A stretch of 64,000 bases of DNA from Vallitaleaceae bacterium 9-2 (GTDB lineage: Bacteria; Bacillota; Clostridia; Lachnospirales; Vallitaleaceae), in NCBI GenBank assembly GCA_038396585.1, contig CP121691.1, positions 1,302,001 through 1,366,000 of the forward strand. The letters are read 5' to 3'. Of this stretch, positions 1 to 9,290 are shown piece after piece (position 1 is the stretch's first letter; every line of letters begins with the position of its first letter). Below the pieces are notes generated by a model. That model saw only the letters and a program-made list of their open reading frames with translations. It had not been told where the DNA came from and searched no databases. A program made the translations under genes and the position numbers.

Positions 1-2
1 AC

Positions 3-302
3 ATCAAGAAAAACGTAGAGTTGTTGAATGAATTAATTCGATATCAAAAGTTCGAGTGTACAAACTTTAACGAGGAAGTACTCCGAGAGTATATTAAACA
101 ACAAAGTGTAGTAAAAGTAGCTGATTACCTCAATCAAAAAGGGTATAGAATTGAAACAGATAAATCGAAAAGAAAGTATATTTCCAATGATATTAGTGAA
201 ATAATTATGGCGAAAGATATAGATGCAGATCCTGGACTTCATGCATTTGCTAAAAAGATTCATTTGCACATGAAGAAAAAGGTTGGATCATTATATAATT
301 AG
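3..302 (+). CDS. Unknown phage protein, 5' end outside the window
   Basis: The frame is open from the first bases of the window, and the only nearby starts are weak TTG codons at 21 and 24, so the N-terminus is probably cut off by the window edge. About 93-99 residues are visible. They are charged, Lys/Glu-rich and predicted largely helical, with no signal peptide or membrane segment. The gene ends 10 bases before the recombinase at 313 and probably shares its transcript. I do not recognise the family. Its place before a small recombinase and a terminase pair suggests a phage middle or late regulatory gene, but that is context only. Confidence 0.6.
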   Translation: MKKNVELLNELIRYQKFECTNFNEEVLREYIKQQSVVKVADYLNQKGYRIETDKSKRKYISNDISEIIMAKDIDADPGLHAFAKKIHLHMKKKVGSLYN

Positions 303-312
303 GTGATGTGAA

Positions 313-873
313 ATGAAAGAAGTATATCCAATTAAAGATATTGATGTGCTTAATGCTCTATTAAATTACTATTATGTAAGGAATGAGCGAGATTATGTGC
401 TATTTAACTTTGGAATCTACGCACCACTAAGAATCTCTGATATTTTGAGATTTAAGGTTCGGGATGTTAGAGGAAAAGAACACTTTTACATCACTGAAAA
501 GAAGACTAAAAAGCCTAGTCGTTTTCCGCTTAATAATGAATTGAAAAAAGTGCTTAATCATTACATTCAAGATAAAAAGGATCATGAATATTTGTTTGCA
601 TCGAGACAAAAAAACAAGAATGGAATACATGGTCCAATATCACGTCAAACAGCTTGGAGAATTTTGAATTCAGGAGCAAAAGAAATGGGAATTGAAAAAA
701 TCGGTTGCCACTCTTTGCGGAAAACCTTCGGGTATCACTACTACCGAAAGACGAAAGATATTATGATGTTGAAGGAGATCTTTAACCATGCTGATATAGC
801 AGAAACAAGGCATTACATAGGTCTTACAGAGACAATAAGATACGATGCTATCAAATCATTCACATATGACTAA
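313..873 (+). CDS. Catalytic-domain-only tyrosine recombinase (phage integrase family)
   Basis: The 186-residue protein carries the full tyrosine recombinase set: Arg40 in PLRISD, Lys66/67 in the beta-hairpin, His133-x-x-Arg136 in CHSLRKTFG, His159 in IFNHAD and the nucleophile Tyr168 in RHYIG. There is no room for the N-terminal core-binding domain of a normal integrase (300-400 residues). Such short forms occur in Bacillota prophages near the terminase genes; whether this one performs phage integration, dimer resolution or another inversion is not known. An RBS-like GGTGATG stretch precedes ATG313. It probably does not act on the cassette array 44 kb away. Confidence 0.85.
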   Translation: MKEVYPIKDIDVLNALLNYYYVRNERDYVLFNFGIYAPLRISDILRFKVRDVRGKEHFYITEKKTKKPSRFPLNNELKKVLNHYIQDKKDHEYLFASRQKNKNGIHGPISRQTAWRILNSGAKEMGIEKIGCHSLRKTFGYHYYRKTKDIMMLKEIFNHADIAETRHYIGLTETIRYDAIKSFTYD

Positions 874-1010
874 TTGCGGAAATGATTTTTTGTTTTGTCT
901 TGACTGTTACATAATCAGAAGTGGTTGCACTGATAGTTCGTTTTTTCGGTGTCTTATGGAAGGAAATGTTTTAAATGAGTGCAACAAAATCATAGATATG
1001 TCTTACTAAC

Positions 1011-1038
1011 TTGATAATAAATTGACATGGTGTATAAT
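1011..1038 (+). promoter_or_regulatory. Vegetative-type promoter
   Basis: TTGATA at 1011-1016 and a perfect TATAAT at 1033-1038 are separated by 16 bases. They lie about 40 bases before the start of the membrane/winged-helix gene, in an otherwise gene-free stretch (874-1076) where I see nothing else. Confidence 0.6.
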
Positions 1039-1079
1039 TATTTTATGTACAAATAAAGGAGTAATATAAGGGGGACTTG

Positions 1080-1709
1080 ATGAGCAGTAATAAAAAAATA
1101 ATAAAGCCTTTTTTTGAAAAAAAAGGTAAAATTGTGATTGGTATTATAGCAGTAATATTTTTTTGGATATTATATAAATGTGGAATCAGAATTACTTATT
1201 CGCCTAATATAGCATATAATTGGGAGGCAATTAGTGCATTTGCAACAGTTGCCGGCGTTGCTATAGCGGCCCTTATTCCGGTTACACTTTGGTATATGGA
1301 TAAAGAAAATGAAATTAAAAAACAAGAAATAGGAACCTCAAATCTTCAGCTATTGGAGGAGTTAAAAGAATTTAAAGATGAGTATAATGATAAAATAGAA
1401 CATTTATGCAAGATGATAGATGATGAAGGGAAATTTATTATAAACGATAATATAAGGAGTTCAAATCGAAAAAGAGTAAAATCAGAACATGATCTTTTAA
1501 AAGAAAGAGCATTAGCATATGTCAAGGTTGGAATGTCTGTTAATACTAATAGAGTTGCAAAATATCTTAATATAAAGGAACCAAGAGCATCAAGGATATT
1601 AGATGATTTATATTCAGAAGGAAAGATTAGAAGTAACAGATACACAAGATTAGCGATAGGAAAGAAAAATAATAAAAATGATGAAAAAATTTGGAGTATA
1701 AAACATTAA
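1080..1709 (+). CDS. Membrane protein with a C-terminal winged-helix-like domain
   Basis: The 209-residue product has two hydrophobic segments near the N-terminus (about residues 18-36 and 50-70), a charged coiled-coil-like middle (about 75-125), and a C-terminal domain of about 60 residues. That domain resembles a winged helix: a helix, then MSVNTNRVAKYLNIKE, then a second helix and a basic wing. The start may be ATG1080 or the TTG just before it; GGGGGA lies immediately upstream. It has its own promoter at 1011-1038 and AT-rich codon use, so it looks like a separately acquired gene between the recombinase and the terminase. Function unknown; a membrane-tethered regulator is one reading. Confidence 0.6.
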   Translation: MSSNKKIIKPFFEKKGKIVIGIIAVIFFWILYKCGIRITYSPNIAYNWEAISAFATVAGVAIAALIPVTLWYMDKENEIKKQEIGTSNLQLLEELKEFKDEYNDKIEHLCKMIDDEGKFIINDNIRSSNRKRVKSEHDLLKERALAYVKVGMSVNTNRVAKYLNIKEPRASRILDDLYSEGKIRSNRYTRLAIGKKNNKNDEKIWSIKH

Positions 1710-1866
1710 GATTACATAGAGTCAATAGGTTCTTCTGGCTCCTGAAACCCATGCGGGTACGGACGACCCCAAAAGTCATTCAGTTACAAAAAAGATTTTT
1801 GGGAGGTTTCCGTTTCCGCTTTTTTGTTGCAATCAAATATTACCGATTTTGAAAGGAGTGATTCTG

Positions 1867-2457
1867 GTGGCAGTGAATAATACCATGGATACTTTATCAA
1901 CATTGACCGTCTCCGGGAAAACCCTGGGGAAAATTTTAAATGTGACGGACCGACGCATACGACAATATGCTGAGGAAGGTGTTATTGAAAAAGCCAGTCG
2001 TGGGAAGTATATGTTGCTTCCCAGTATTCAAAAGTATATTGCTTCACTCAAAGCAAACAATGAAGCAGATCAGATGCATGAGCAGCAAGGTAAATTAAAT
2101 TACGATGACGAGCATGCCAAGCATGAAGTAATCAAACGCAAGATTGCTGAGATTCAGTTAGCAAAAATACAAGGTGAAGTTCATGCAGCAGAAGATGTTC
2201 GTATAGTGATGGAAAATATGTTATCCAATTTCAAAGCACGATTACTAGGGGTGCCATCAAAGATGGCGCCTTCTTTATTGGCCAGAAATGAAATAAATGT
2301 CATTCAAAATTTACTTGAAGGTGAACTCAATGAAGTGCTTGAAGAATTAGCTGACTATGATCCTGCATTATTCCTGTCGGAAGATTATATAGAACTTGAC
2401 GATGAAGAGGATGAATATTATGAACTCGACGAAGAAGATACCGAAGAGGACGATTAG
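1867..2457 (+). CDS. Phage terminase small subunit (Nu1-like)
   Basis: Small terminase subunits bind the packaging site and recruit the large subunit. This 196-residue protein begins with a winged-helix/MerR-like DNA-binding region (VSGKTLGKILNVTDRRIRQ), continues with a Lys/Glu-rich coiled coil that probably oligomerises, and ends in a very acidic tail. The frame is open further upstream, but a GAAAGGAG ribosome site at 1851-1858 places the start at GTG1867. The coding end overlaps the large subunit gene, as expected for translational coupling. Confidence 0.8.
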   Translation: MAVNNTMDTLSTLTVSGKTLGKILNVTDRRIRQYAEEGVIEKASRGKYMLLPSIQKYIASLKANNEADQMHEQQGKLNYDDEHAKHEVIKRKIAEIQLAKIQGEVHAAEDVRIVMENMLSNFKARLLGVPSKMAPSLLARNEINVIQNLLEGELNEVLEELADYDPALFLSEDYIELDDEEDEYYELDEEDTEEDD

Positions 2458-4246
2458 ACTTTTTCGCTCGATTGCTAAAATCGTTGCACCGCCTCCAAAG
2501 TTAACCGTCAGTGAGTGGGCAGATAATTTTAGAAAGCTTTCACCGGAAAGTTCGGCTGAACCCGGACAATGGAGAACAGATCGAGCGCCTTATCAGCGTG
2601 AGGTCATGGATGCAGTGAATGATCCAGAAGTTGAAACCGTTGTTGCTATGTTTAGTTCACAGGTTGGAAAGACTGAAATGGAACTGAATATCTTGGGTTA
2701 TTACATGGATTACAATCCTGCACCTATTATGATTCTTTTACCAACAGTTGACTTGGCCAAGTCCTTTTCAAAGAAACGAATTGCACCAATGATACGAGAT
2801 ACTCCAGTATTAAGTGCCAAGGTCAGTGACAGTAAGTCGAGGGATTCGGATAATACCATACTAGAAAAAGGATTTCCGGGTGGATATGTGGTCCTTGTTG
2901 GATCCAATTCACCAACAAACTTATCATCAAGACCGATTCGAGTGTTATTAGCAGATGAAATTGACAGATTTCCGGATTCAGCAGGTGATGAAGGTGATCC
3001 ATTAAGCTTGGCCGAGAAAAGAACGAAGACGTTTTACAATCGTAAGAAGATTTATGTTTCGACGCCAACTGAAAAAGGCATTTCACGTATTGAAGACGAA
3101 TACGAGTCTAGTTCAAAAGAACAGTGGTGCTTACCGTGTCCTGTTTGTGGATATTATCAGCCCCTATCATGGAAACAAATTCGTTTTGAAGATGTAACCA
3201 TGGAATGTTGTCATTGCAAGGAGCGAAGCAATGAATTTGAATGGAAAAATCAAGAAGGTAAGTGGATTGCACAAAATCCTGAGGTCAAAGACAAGCGTGG
3301 CTTTCATATGAATGCATTAGCATCTCCATGGGAGCGCTGGCAGACCATTATTGATGAATTTCGGCGCTCAAAAAGTGATAAAGAGAAGTTGAAAACATTT
3401 ATCAACACATATCTTGGCGAGAGTTGGGAAGATCAAGACGGAGAGATGGCCGAAAAGGACACATTGATGAAACGACGAGAACGATATGAGTGTGAAGTAC
3501 CTGATTCAGTTCTGATATTAACTGCAGGTGTTGATGTTCAGGATGACCGACTTGAGATAGAAGTTGTTGGTTGGGGTAAAGGTAATGTCAGTTATGGAAT
3601 CCAATATCGTATGTTTTATGGTGATCCGACCGAAGATGCAGTTTGGAATGATTTGGACATGTATCTACAAAAAGTATTTACTTATGCAGATGGAAGCGGT
3701 ATTAAGATTGCCGCATGTTGTGTTGACTCCGGTTATCAAGCCAATGAAGTCTATGCTTTTTGTAAGAAGCGTGAGCATCGACGCATCTTCGCTATCAAAG
3801 GGCGTGGAGGATATGGGATTCCGTTTATATCAAAACCAAGTAGAAATAATCGATATAAATGTGCGTTATTCTCCTTAGGCGTTGATGATGGAAAATCAAA
3901 GATTATTAGTCGATTAAAAATTGAATTTGAAAATAATGAAGGGTACTGTCATTTTCCGATTGAAGCTGATCGGGGATATGATGATTACTTTTTTAATGGG
4001 CTAACATCTGAGCGTCGTCGCTTTAAATATTCTAAAGGTAAGCGTACAGTGGAGTGGATCAAGAAGAAGGCCCATGCGAGAAATGAGGCGCTTGACCTTC
4101 GAAATTATGCAACGGCTGCCCTTGAAATACTGAATCCATCCTTTGAAGTTTTAGAACAACAGCGTGAACGCGGTGAAAGTATTCCGGTAACAGCCCAGAA
4201 AGTCAAAAAGCGACGTCGAGGCGTTGTAAATAAGGGAATTAGGTGA
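2420..4246 (+). CDS. Phage terminase large subunit (GpA family)
   Basis: This ATPase/nuclease pumps DNA into the prohead. The N-terminal ATPase shows a Walker A-like FSSQVGKTE and a Walker B VLLADEID. A small zinc-binding pair (CPVC...CCHC) sits in the middle, as in lambda GpA, and the C-terminal half has the nuclease fold with LTAGVDVQDDRLEIE and a basic C-terminal tail. The length of 608 residues fits the family. Several in-frame ATGs exist between 2396 and 2420; ATG2420 has AGAGG about nine bases upstream. It overlaps the small subunit gene by 38 bases. Confidence 0.92.
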   Translation: MNSTKKIPKRTIRLFRSIAKIVAPPPKLTVSEWADNFRKLSPESSAEPGQWRTDRAPYQREVMDAVNDPEVETVVAMFSSQVGKTEMELNILGYYMDYNPAPIMILLPTVDLAKSFSKKRIAPMIRDTPVLSAKVSDSKSRDSDNTILEKGFPGGYVVLVGSNSPTNLSSRPIRVLLADEIDRFPDSAGDEGDPLSLAEKRTKTFYNRKKIYVSTPTEKGISRIEDEYESSSKEQWCLPCPVCGYYQPLSWKQIRFEDVTMECCHCKERSNEFEWKNQEGKWIAQNPEVKDKRGFHMNALASPWERWQTIIDEFRRSKSDKEKLKTFINTYLGESWEDQDGEMAEKDTLMKRRERYECEVPDSVLILTAGVDVQDDRLEIEVVGWGKGNVSYGIQYRMFYGDPTEDAVWNDLDMYLQKVFTYADGSGIKIAACCVDSGYQANEVYAFCKKREHRRIFAIKGRGGYGIPFISKPSRNNRYKCALFSLGVDDGKSKIISRLKIEFENNEGYCHFPIEADRGYDDYFFNGLTSERRRFKYSKGKRTVEWIKKKAHARNEALDLRNYATAALEILNPSFEVLEQQRERGESIPVTAQKVKKRRRGVVNKGIR

Positions 4247-4251
4247 TAGGA

Positions 4252-4500
4252 ATGAATATAACGATCCAAAAAGAACGCTTAGCAAAGATAAAGATGCGAT
4301 TAGACCAATACTATGAAGCTGAAATGGCTGTTTTGTCTAGTCAAAGTTATAGCATTGGAGGTCGAAGCTTGACCAGGGCTAATCTCGGAGAAATTCAGGC
4401 CATGATTGATACATTAGAAAAGAAATATGATGAGATTGATGGATTGATCAAGACCGGAGGCCGTCGAAAAGCCTATCGAATTGTACCAAGAGACTTATAA
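4252..4500 (+). CDS. Small gpW/DUF6148-like head protein
   Basis: An 82-85 residue, mostly helical protein between the terminase and portal genes. In lambda-type phages this slot holds gpW (head-tail joining) or the DUF6148 family; the repeated helices and the SLTRANLGEIQAMIDTLEKKY segment fit that kind of protein. The start could be GTG4243, overlapping the terminase stop, or ATG4252, preceded by AGGTGATAGGA. The family assignment rests on size, helix content and position. Confidence 0.6.
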   Translation: MNITIQKERLAKIKMRLDQYYEAEMAVLSSQSYSIGGRSLTRANLGEIQAMIDTLEKKYDEIDGLIKTGGRRKAYRIVPRDL

Positions 4501-4512
4501 AGGGGTGATTAT

Positions 4513-6081
4513 GTGAATATTATCGATAAAATATTAGAACCCATCAGTCCTCAAATGTATTTAAATCGCCAGATTGCGCGTAAAAAGATGCAAATACTCA
4601 ACTCCGGATATGATGAAAGTGGGGCAAGCCACACCAAAAAATCTATGGTTGGTGCCACATCAGTCAGTGGAAATCCCAACCAAGATATTAACGACAATCT
4701 CGATACGCTTAGAAATAGATCAAGACAGCTATTTATGAATGGCCCGGTGGCCACATCAGCCATTAAAACAAATCGAACAAATGTCGTAGGAAGCGGACTG
4801 AAACTAAAATGTCGCATTGATCATGAAACTTTAGGGCTGAGCGAAGAAGAAGCTGCACAATGGGAAAAGAAAACAGAAAAAGAGTTTGAACTATGGGCTG
4901 AATCAAAGTTTTCGGATGCAACAAGGGTGAATAACTTTTATGAGCAACAGCAACTGGCCTTAATGAGTTGGTTACTTAACGGTGATGGGTGGGGGCTAGT
5001 TCGAAATCGGGAACCAACTGCATTTATGCCCTATTCCATTTGCATTCATTTGATTGAAGCGGACCGAATCAGTACACCCTTATCCAATTCAAGTATGGAT
5101 GCCATAGAATCCACAACTGGGAAAGCCAAGAACGGAAACCGTATCTTTAATGGTGTAGAAGTTGATAAGCATGGAGCGATTGTAGCTTATCACATATCGG
5201 ATTATTATCCCAATGATATGAAAATGCGAACATGGCAACGAGTAGAAGCCTTTGGGAAAATAACCGGTAATCCAAATGTTATACAGCTCATGGAATCCGA
5301 ACGATGTGAACAATACCGAGGAGTGCCATATTTGGCACCGGTGATTGAAACACTGAGACAGATCACAAGATATACTAATGCAGAGTTGACAGCCGCTGTC
5401 ATCACTGCTTTTTTTACGGCATTTATCAAGCAAACAGGTCCAACAAATGAAAATCCTTTTGGAGAATCCTTTAGCGAAGAAGATCGTATGGATGATGCGG
5501 ACGAAACAACTTATGAGATGGGTGCAGGAACAATAAATGTGCTGGGTGTAAATGAAGATGTTGTTTTTGCCGATCCTAAACGCCCGGCAAGTGGGTTTGA
5601 TGGCTTTGTGACGGCTATGATGAAACAAATTGGTGCTGCACTGGAAATACCTTATGAATTGTTGACCAAATCATTTCTTTCATCGTATTCAGCCTCACGA
5701 GCAGCTCTCTTGGAAGCCTGGAAAGCCTTTCGAATGCGACGAACATGGTTTGCCAATGACTTTTGTCAACCCATTTATGATATGTGGTTATCCGAAGCGG
5801 TTGCTATCGGGCGAATCAAAGCGCCGGGCTTCTTTAATGATCCATTAATTAAAAAGGCATGGTGTTCTGCAGAATGGGTTGGTCCTGCACCGGGTCAGAT
5901 TGACCCGGTTAAGGAAGTGAATGCTTCAATTCTTCGTGTCAATCAAGGTTTTTCGACACGAGAAAAGGAAACCATGGAACTTACTGGAGGTAATTATGCA
6001 GATAATGTACGTAAACTGGCTAAGGAAAATGAAATGCTGATGACAGCGAGGGGAGGTGAAGAGGATGGCAAAGATAAGTAA
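4513..6081 (+). CDS. Phage portal protein (lambda GpB family)
   Basis: The portal forms the dodecameric ring through which DNA enters the head. The 522-residue length, the position directly after terminase, and signatures such as GPVATSAIKTNRTNVVGSGL, WLLNGDGWGLV and IPYELLTKSFLSSYSASRA fit the lambda-type portal family. The start is GTG4513, preceded by AAAGGGGTGATTAT. The C-terminus overlaps the start region of the protease gene. Confidence 0.93.
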   Translation: MNIIDKILEPISPQMYLNRQIARKKMQILNSGYDESGASHTKKSMVGATSVSGNPNQDINDNLDTLRNRSRQLFMNGPVATSAIKTNRTNVVGSGLKLKCRIDHETLGLSEEEAAQWEKKTEKEFELWAESKFSDATRVNNFYEQQQLALMSWLLNGDGWGLVRNREPTAFMPYSICIHLIEADRISTPLSNSSMDAIESTTGKAKNGNRIFNGVEVDKHGAIVAYHISDYYPNDMKMRTWQRVEAFGKITGNPNVIQLMESERCEQYRGVPYLAPVIETLRQITRYTNAELTAAVITAFFTAFIKQTGPTNENPFGESFSEEDRMDDADETTYEMGAGTINVLGVNEDVVFADPKRPASGFDGFVTAMMKQIGAALEIPYELLTKSFLSSYSASRAALLEAWKAFRMRRTWFANDFCQPIYDMWLSEAVAIGRIKAPGFFNDPLIKKAWCSAEWVGPAPGQIDPVKEVNASILRVNQGFSTREKETMELTGGNYADNVRKLAKENEMLMTARGGEEDGKDK

Positions 6082-7219
6082 CAAAATTCAAATGGTCTAT
6101 AACTTTGTACAAGTAAGAAATGACCTTACAGAAATCCTAATATATGACGTGATTGCCAATAAAAAGTCATATAACTGGTGGAAAGACGAGGATGGAGACG
6201 AAGTGACTCCTATGCAGTTTCGTGAAGAACTGAATGCGGTTACGACCCAAAACGTATGCGTACGTATTAACAGTGGCGGTGGAGATGTCTTTGCTGCAGA
6301 AGCGATTCGAACAGCGATTCAGGAAGCGAGAGCAAATGGAATGCAAATCACATGTAAAATTGACAGCTTATGTGCAAGTGCAGCAGTAGGTATTGCAGCT
6401 GCATGTGAATCAAGAGCTATTGCATCAAGCAGTTATTTCATGATTCATGATCCGCTCAAACTTCTGATTGGTTATTTTAATGAAACAGAGTTGATGCAAC
6501 ATATATCCATGCTTCAAACCATCAAAAAAGGCATTATCAATGCATACGCCAAGATTACCAGCAAGACAGAAGAGGAAATCCAAGATTTAATGAAAAAAGA
6601 AACTTGGTACACGGGCGAAGAAGCCGTTGAGGAAGGTTTTTGTGATGAAGTCATGTTTGGAGCAGACGAAGAAGAAAATGAGCAAGCAGATGAAGACGAA
6701 GTCATGAATTTGTTTAGTGTGGTCAATCAATATGACTTTAAAAATATTCCGGATGCAATCAAAAACCAAAAGCAAGCAAAAAAGAAACAAGCAAGTGACG
6801 TACCTATTAATAAATCTAAAGAAATGGAAGGTGAAGCAGACGTGGAAATTAAAAATATTGAAGAATTAGAAAAGCATTACCCGAATTTTGTCAATCAAAT
6901 CCGTCAAAATGCTATCAATCAAGGGGCTGAACAAGAGAGAAACCGCTTAAAAGCAATTGATGAAATTGCAAATAACATGGATGAAAAGCTTGTTAATGAA
7001 GCTAAATACGGTGAAACAGTGATGGATGCAGGTACATTAGCTCTTGAATCCATTAAAAATCAAGCGCAAAAGGGTGCTAATTATCTAAAAAATGCGCAAA
7101 ACGATGTTGAAAATTCTGGTGTTGAAGAGGTAAAAGGAGCAACATCCGACAACACAGATGTACAAGACAATGCCGAAGTCGTTGACTTCATGATTGCAGG
7201 AGCAGAAGGGAGAAGATAA
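6065..7219 (+). CDS. ClpP-like head maturation protease with scaffold tail
   Basis: The first ~200 residues form a ClpP/crotonase-like serine protease: the oxyanion motif RINSGGGDVFAAEAI, the catalytic serine in DSLCASAAVG, and a histidine in YFMIHDP. An acidic, low-complexity Lys/Glu-rich C-terminal half looks like a fused scaffold, as in lambda C/Nu3. It should process the prohead and then itself. A GGGGAGG ribosome site fixes ATG6065 rather than the GTG at 6056. The decoration gene begins three bases after the stop. Confidence 0.9.
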   Translation: MAKISNKIQMVYNFVQVRNDLTEILIYDVIANKKSYNWWKDEDGDEVTPMQFREELNAVTTQNVCVRINSGGGDVFAAEAIRTAIQEARANGMQITCKIDSLCASAAVGIAAACESRAIASSSYFMIHDPLKLLIGYFNETELMQHISMLQTIKKGIINAYAKITSKTEEEIQDLMKKETWYTGEEAVEEGFCDEVMFGADEEENEQADEDEVMNLFSVVNQYDFKNIPDAIKNQKQAKKKQASDVPINKSKEMEGEADVEIKNIEELEKHYPNFVNQIRQNAINQGAEQERNRLKAIDEIANNMDEKLVNEAKYGETVMDAGTLALESIKNQAQKGANYLKNAQNDVENSGVEEVKGATSDNTDVQDNAEVVDFMIAGAEGRR

Positions 7220-7221
7220 GC

Positions 7222-7593
7222 ATGGGAAATTTATACGAGCAAACAGGAAGTTATGAACCAGACAATCTAATCGTTGGAAATACGATTAATACGTCTTTAA
7301 AAGGCATTACAATTGCATCCGGACAAGGTGTATTAAATCGCGGAACCGTAATTGGAATCATAACAGCAAGTGGACTTGGAAAAGTATGTAACACGGCATC
7401 AGCAGATGGTTCAGAAGTCGCATCAGTTATTTTAGCTGATGAGGTAGATACGAATGAAGCGGATGTAGTGGCGGAGTGTTATCAGTCCGGAGAATTTAAC
7501 CGAGACGCACTAATTTTTGGTGGTACAGATACTGCATCCGATCACGAAAAGGAACTAAGAACTGTTAATATCATTTTGAAAGACGCTGTATAA
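7222..7593 (+). CDS. Head decoration protein (lambda gpD-like)
   Basis: A 123-residue beta-rich protein placed between protease and major capsid genes, the position and size of lambda gpD, which stabilises the expanded capsid. Visible motifs include the N-terminal LIVGNTINTSLKGITIASGQ and RGTVIGIITASGLGKV. It has no signal peptide. Confidence 0.82.
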   Translation: MGNLYEQTGSYEPDNLIVGNTINTSLKGITIASGQGVLNRGTVIGIITASGLGKVCNTASADGSEVASVILADEVDTNEADVVAECYQSGEFNRDALIFGGTDTASDHEKELRTVNIILKDAV

Positions 7594-7605
7594 GGAGGAA
7601 AATAG

Positions 7606-8652
7606 ATGCCTATTCAAATTTATCAAACACGACAAATGTTGGCTGCTATCAATAAGATGAAAGCACCAAAAACATTTTTAAGGGACACGTTTTTCCCTAA
7701 CGTTCAAACCTTCGTAACAGAAAAAGTAGACATAGACTTCAAAAAAGGGCGCAGAGAGATGGCGCCTTTTGTAGCACCACGCGTAGGAGGTATTGTCGTT
7801 GATCGCAAAGGATTTACAACAAATACCTACAGCGTTCCTAGAATTTCACCTGAACGCATTATTACCGGTGACGATATCAACAAACGTTCCATGGGAGAAG
7901 CGGTATATAGCGTAAAAACTCCGGAGCAAAGAGCTGCTGAAATGATGGGACGAGATATTCGAGAACTCGATGACAGCATTACACGTCGCGAAGAGTGGAT
8001 GTGTAGAGAGGTTATCTTAAACGGAAAAGTGACGATGCGCGGGCTTATTGATGACAAGAATGAAAACTACATCGAACAAGTTGTTGATTACTCATTTTCC
8101 AACAAAGAAGCGCTGACTGGTATAGACCTTTGGTCAGATGCCGGATCAGACCCATATGAATATCTTAAGCAACGCCGACTAGATATTATTAAAAAGTCAG
8201 GAAAAGCACCAAACGTAGTTATCCTTGCAGGTGACGTTGAAGCAGCCTTTATTAATCATCCAAAGATTAAAGAAATGAATGACATTCGTCGCTATCAAAT
8301 GAGCACGATAGAGCCTAAGATCGTGAATGATGCAGTGACGCTTATTGGATACTTACCTGGTCTTGGCCTAGAAATTTATCGCTATGATGAGTGGTTTATT
8401 GATGATGACGGAGTAGAACAATCCATGATTCCGTCGAAACATATTATTATTGGACGAACTGGCATGGCAAAAATGATTTATGGTGCAATCACGCAAATCG
8501 AAAATAACGGTTTTGTGACCATTGAAGGTACACGTATTCCTAAAAACTGGGTAGATGCAAACAATGACGTTGTCAAATTAAGACTTGGTGCCAGACCATT
8601 ACCTGTACCGGAAGATGCAGATGATTGGTATGTGGCCCAAGTACTTGAATAA
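7606..8652 (+). CDS. Major capsid protein (lambda gpE-like)
   Basis: At 348 residues it matches the gpE family in length. It has family signatures: FLRDTFFPN near residue 24, the DIDFKKGRREMAPFV segment, PERIITGDDINKR, and a C-terminal VKLRLGARPLPVPEDADDW tail. AAGGAGG lies 8 bases before ATG7606. It follows the decoration gene by 12 bases, and the pair should be expressed together at high level. Confidence 0.93.
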   Translation: MPIQIYQTRQMLAAINKMKAPKTFLRDTFFPNVQTFVTEKVDIDFKKGRREMAPFVAPRVGGIVVDRKGFTTNTYSVPRISPERIITGDDINKRSMGEAVYSVKTPEQRAAEMMGRDIRELDDSITRREEWMCREVILNGKVTMRGLIDDKNENYIEQVVDYSFSNKEALTGIDLWSDAGSDPYEYLKQRRLDIIKKSGKAPNVVILAGDVEAAFINHPKIKEMNDIRRYQMSTIEPKIVNDAVTLIGYLPGLGLEIYRYDEWFIDDDGVEQSMIPSKHIIIGRTGMAKMIYGAITQIENNGFVTIEGTRIPKNWVDANNDVVKLRLGARPLPVPEDADDWYVAQVLE

Positions 8653-8662
8653 AGGAGGGCCT

Positions 8663-9001
8663 ATGATTCAGATAGTTAATTACTCTGTTCGCAGTGGTGG
8701 AAAACGATATCTAAAAGGTGAAGTGCTGAAAGGACTATCACCAAATGAAGAGAAACGCTTGGTTAAGCTTGGTTATGCAAAAATTGTTGAGACAGTGGAT
8801 GCAAAAGCTAAAATCAAAGATGAGTTAAACCTTAGAAATATTACAGTGGAGGAAGCAAAATCACTCATCGAGGATATTCGAGACGTGGATAAACTCTATA
8901 GTATTTTGGAGCAAGAAGCAGCCGGCAAAGATAGATCATCTTTAATTGAATTTATTGAAGATCAGATTGAAGAAGTGGCTGGTGAGGCGAATGAGCTTTA
9001 A
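8663..9001 (+). CDS. Small phage head-completion-region protein
   Basis: A 112-residue protein with a short beta-rich N-terminus (QIVNYSVRSGGKRYLKGEVL) and a helical acidic C-terminus. The frame is open back to 8585, but AAAGGAGG just before ATG8663 fixes the start after the capsid gene's stop. The position corresponds to lambda FI or head-tail connector genes. I cannot assign a precise function. Confidence 0.7.
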   Translation: MIQIVNYSVRSGGKRYLKGEVLKGLSPNEEKRLVKLGYAKIVETVDAKAKIKDELNLRNITVEEAKSLIEDIRDVDKLYSILEQEAAGKDRSSLIEFIEDQIEEVAGEANEL

Positions 9002-9290
9002 AGAACAAATTCAAAAAGACCATGTTAGCTTTATTAACATTAATGAAATGGCCGAAATTGTAATCATTGATGGAGAGGAAACGGAAGCGATATATAATCA
9101 AAAGACAGTGGATGACTTACAAGATGGTATTTATACAAAAAAGGACGAGCTCTTTGTGGTTTCGTCTTTTTTTGATCCCATTCCGGTACCTGGAGAACGC
9201 ATTAAGGTCAATAATAATTATTTAACCGTTGAAACGGTTGAAAACTTTGGAGGTTTGTGTCATATCGTCTTTGAAGGAGTGGATTCTTAG
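8991..9290 (+). CDS. Phage head-tail joining-like protein
   Basis: A 99-residue, beta-rich protein overlapping the previous gene by 11 bases and the next by one, so it is translationally coupled on both sides. The middle reads FDPIPVPGERIKVNNNYLTVE, a pattern typical of small head-tail joining/stopper proteins (lambda FII-like). The start is ATG8991, not the frame's upstream ATG8946, because GGTGAGGCGA lies just ahead. Confidence 0.65.
   Translation: MSFKEQIQKDHVSFININEMAEIVIIDGEETEAIYNQKTVDDLQDGIYTKKDELFVVSSFFDPIPVPGERIKVNNNYLTVETVENFGGLCHIVFEGVDS

Noticed and set aside
5089-5628. 179-codon minus-strand frame in the portal gene
   Set aside because: It lies wholly inside a strongly supported portal gene, has no ribosome site and a Cys/Ile/Ser-rich product typical of antisense shadows.
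8585-8662. Upstream extension of the 112-residue head gene
   Set aside because: It lies inside the capsid gene, while AAAGGAGG just before ATG8663 gives a better start.
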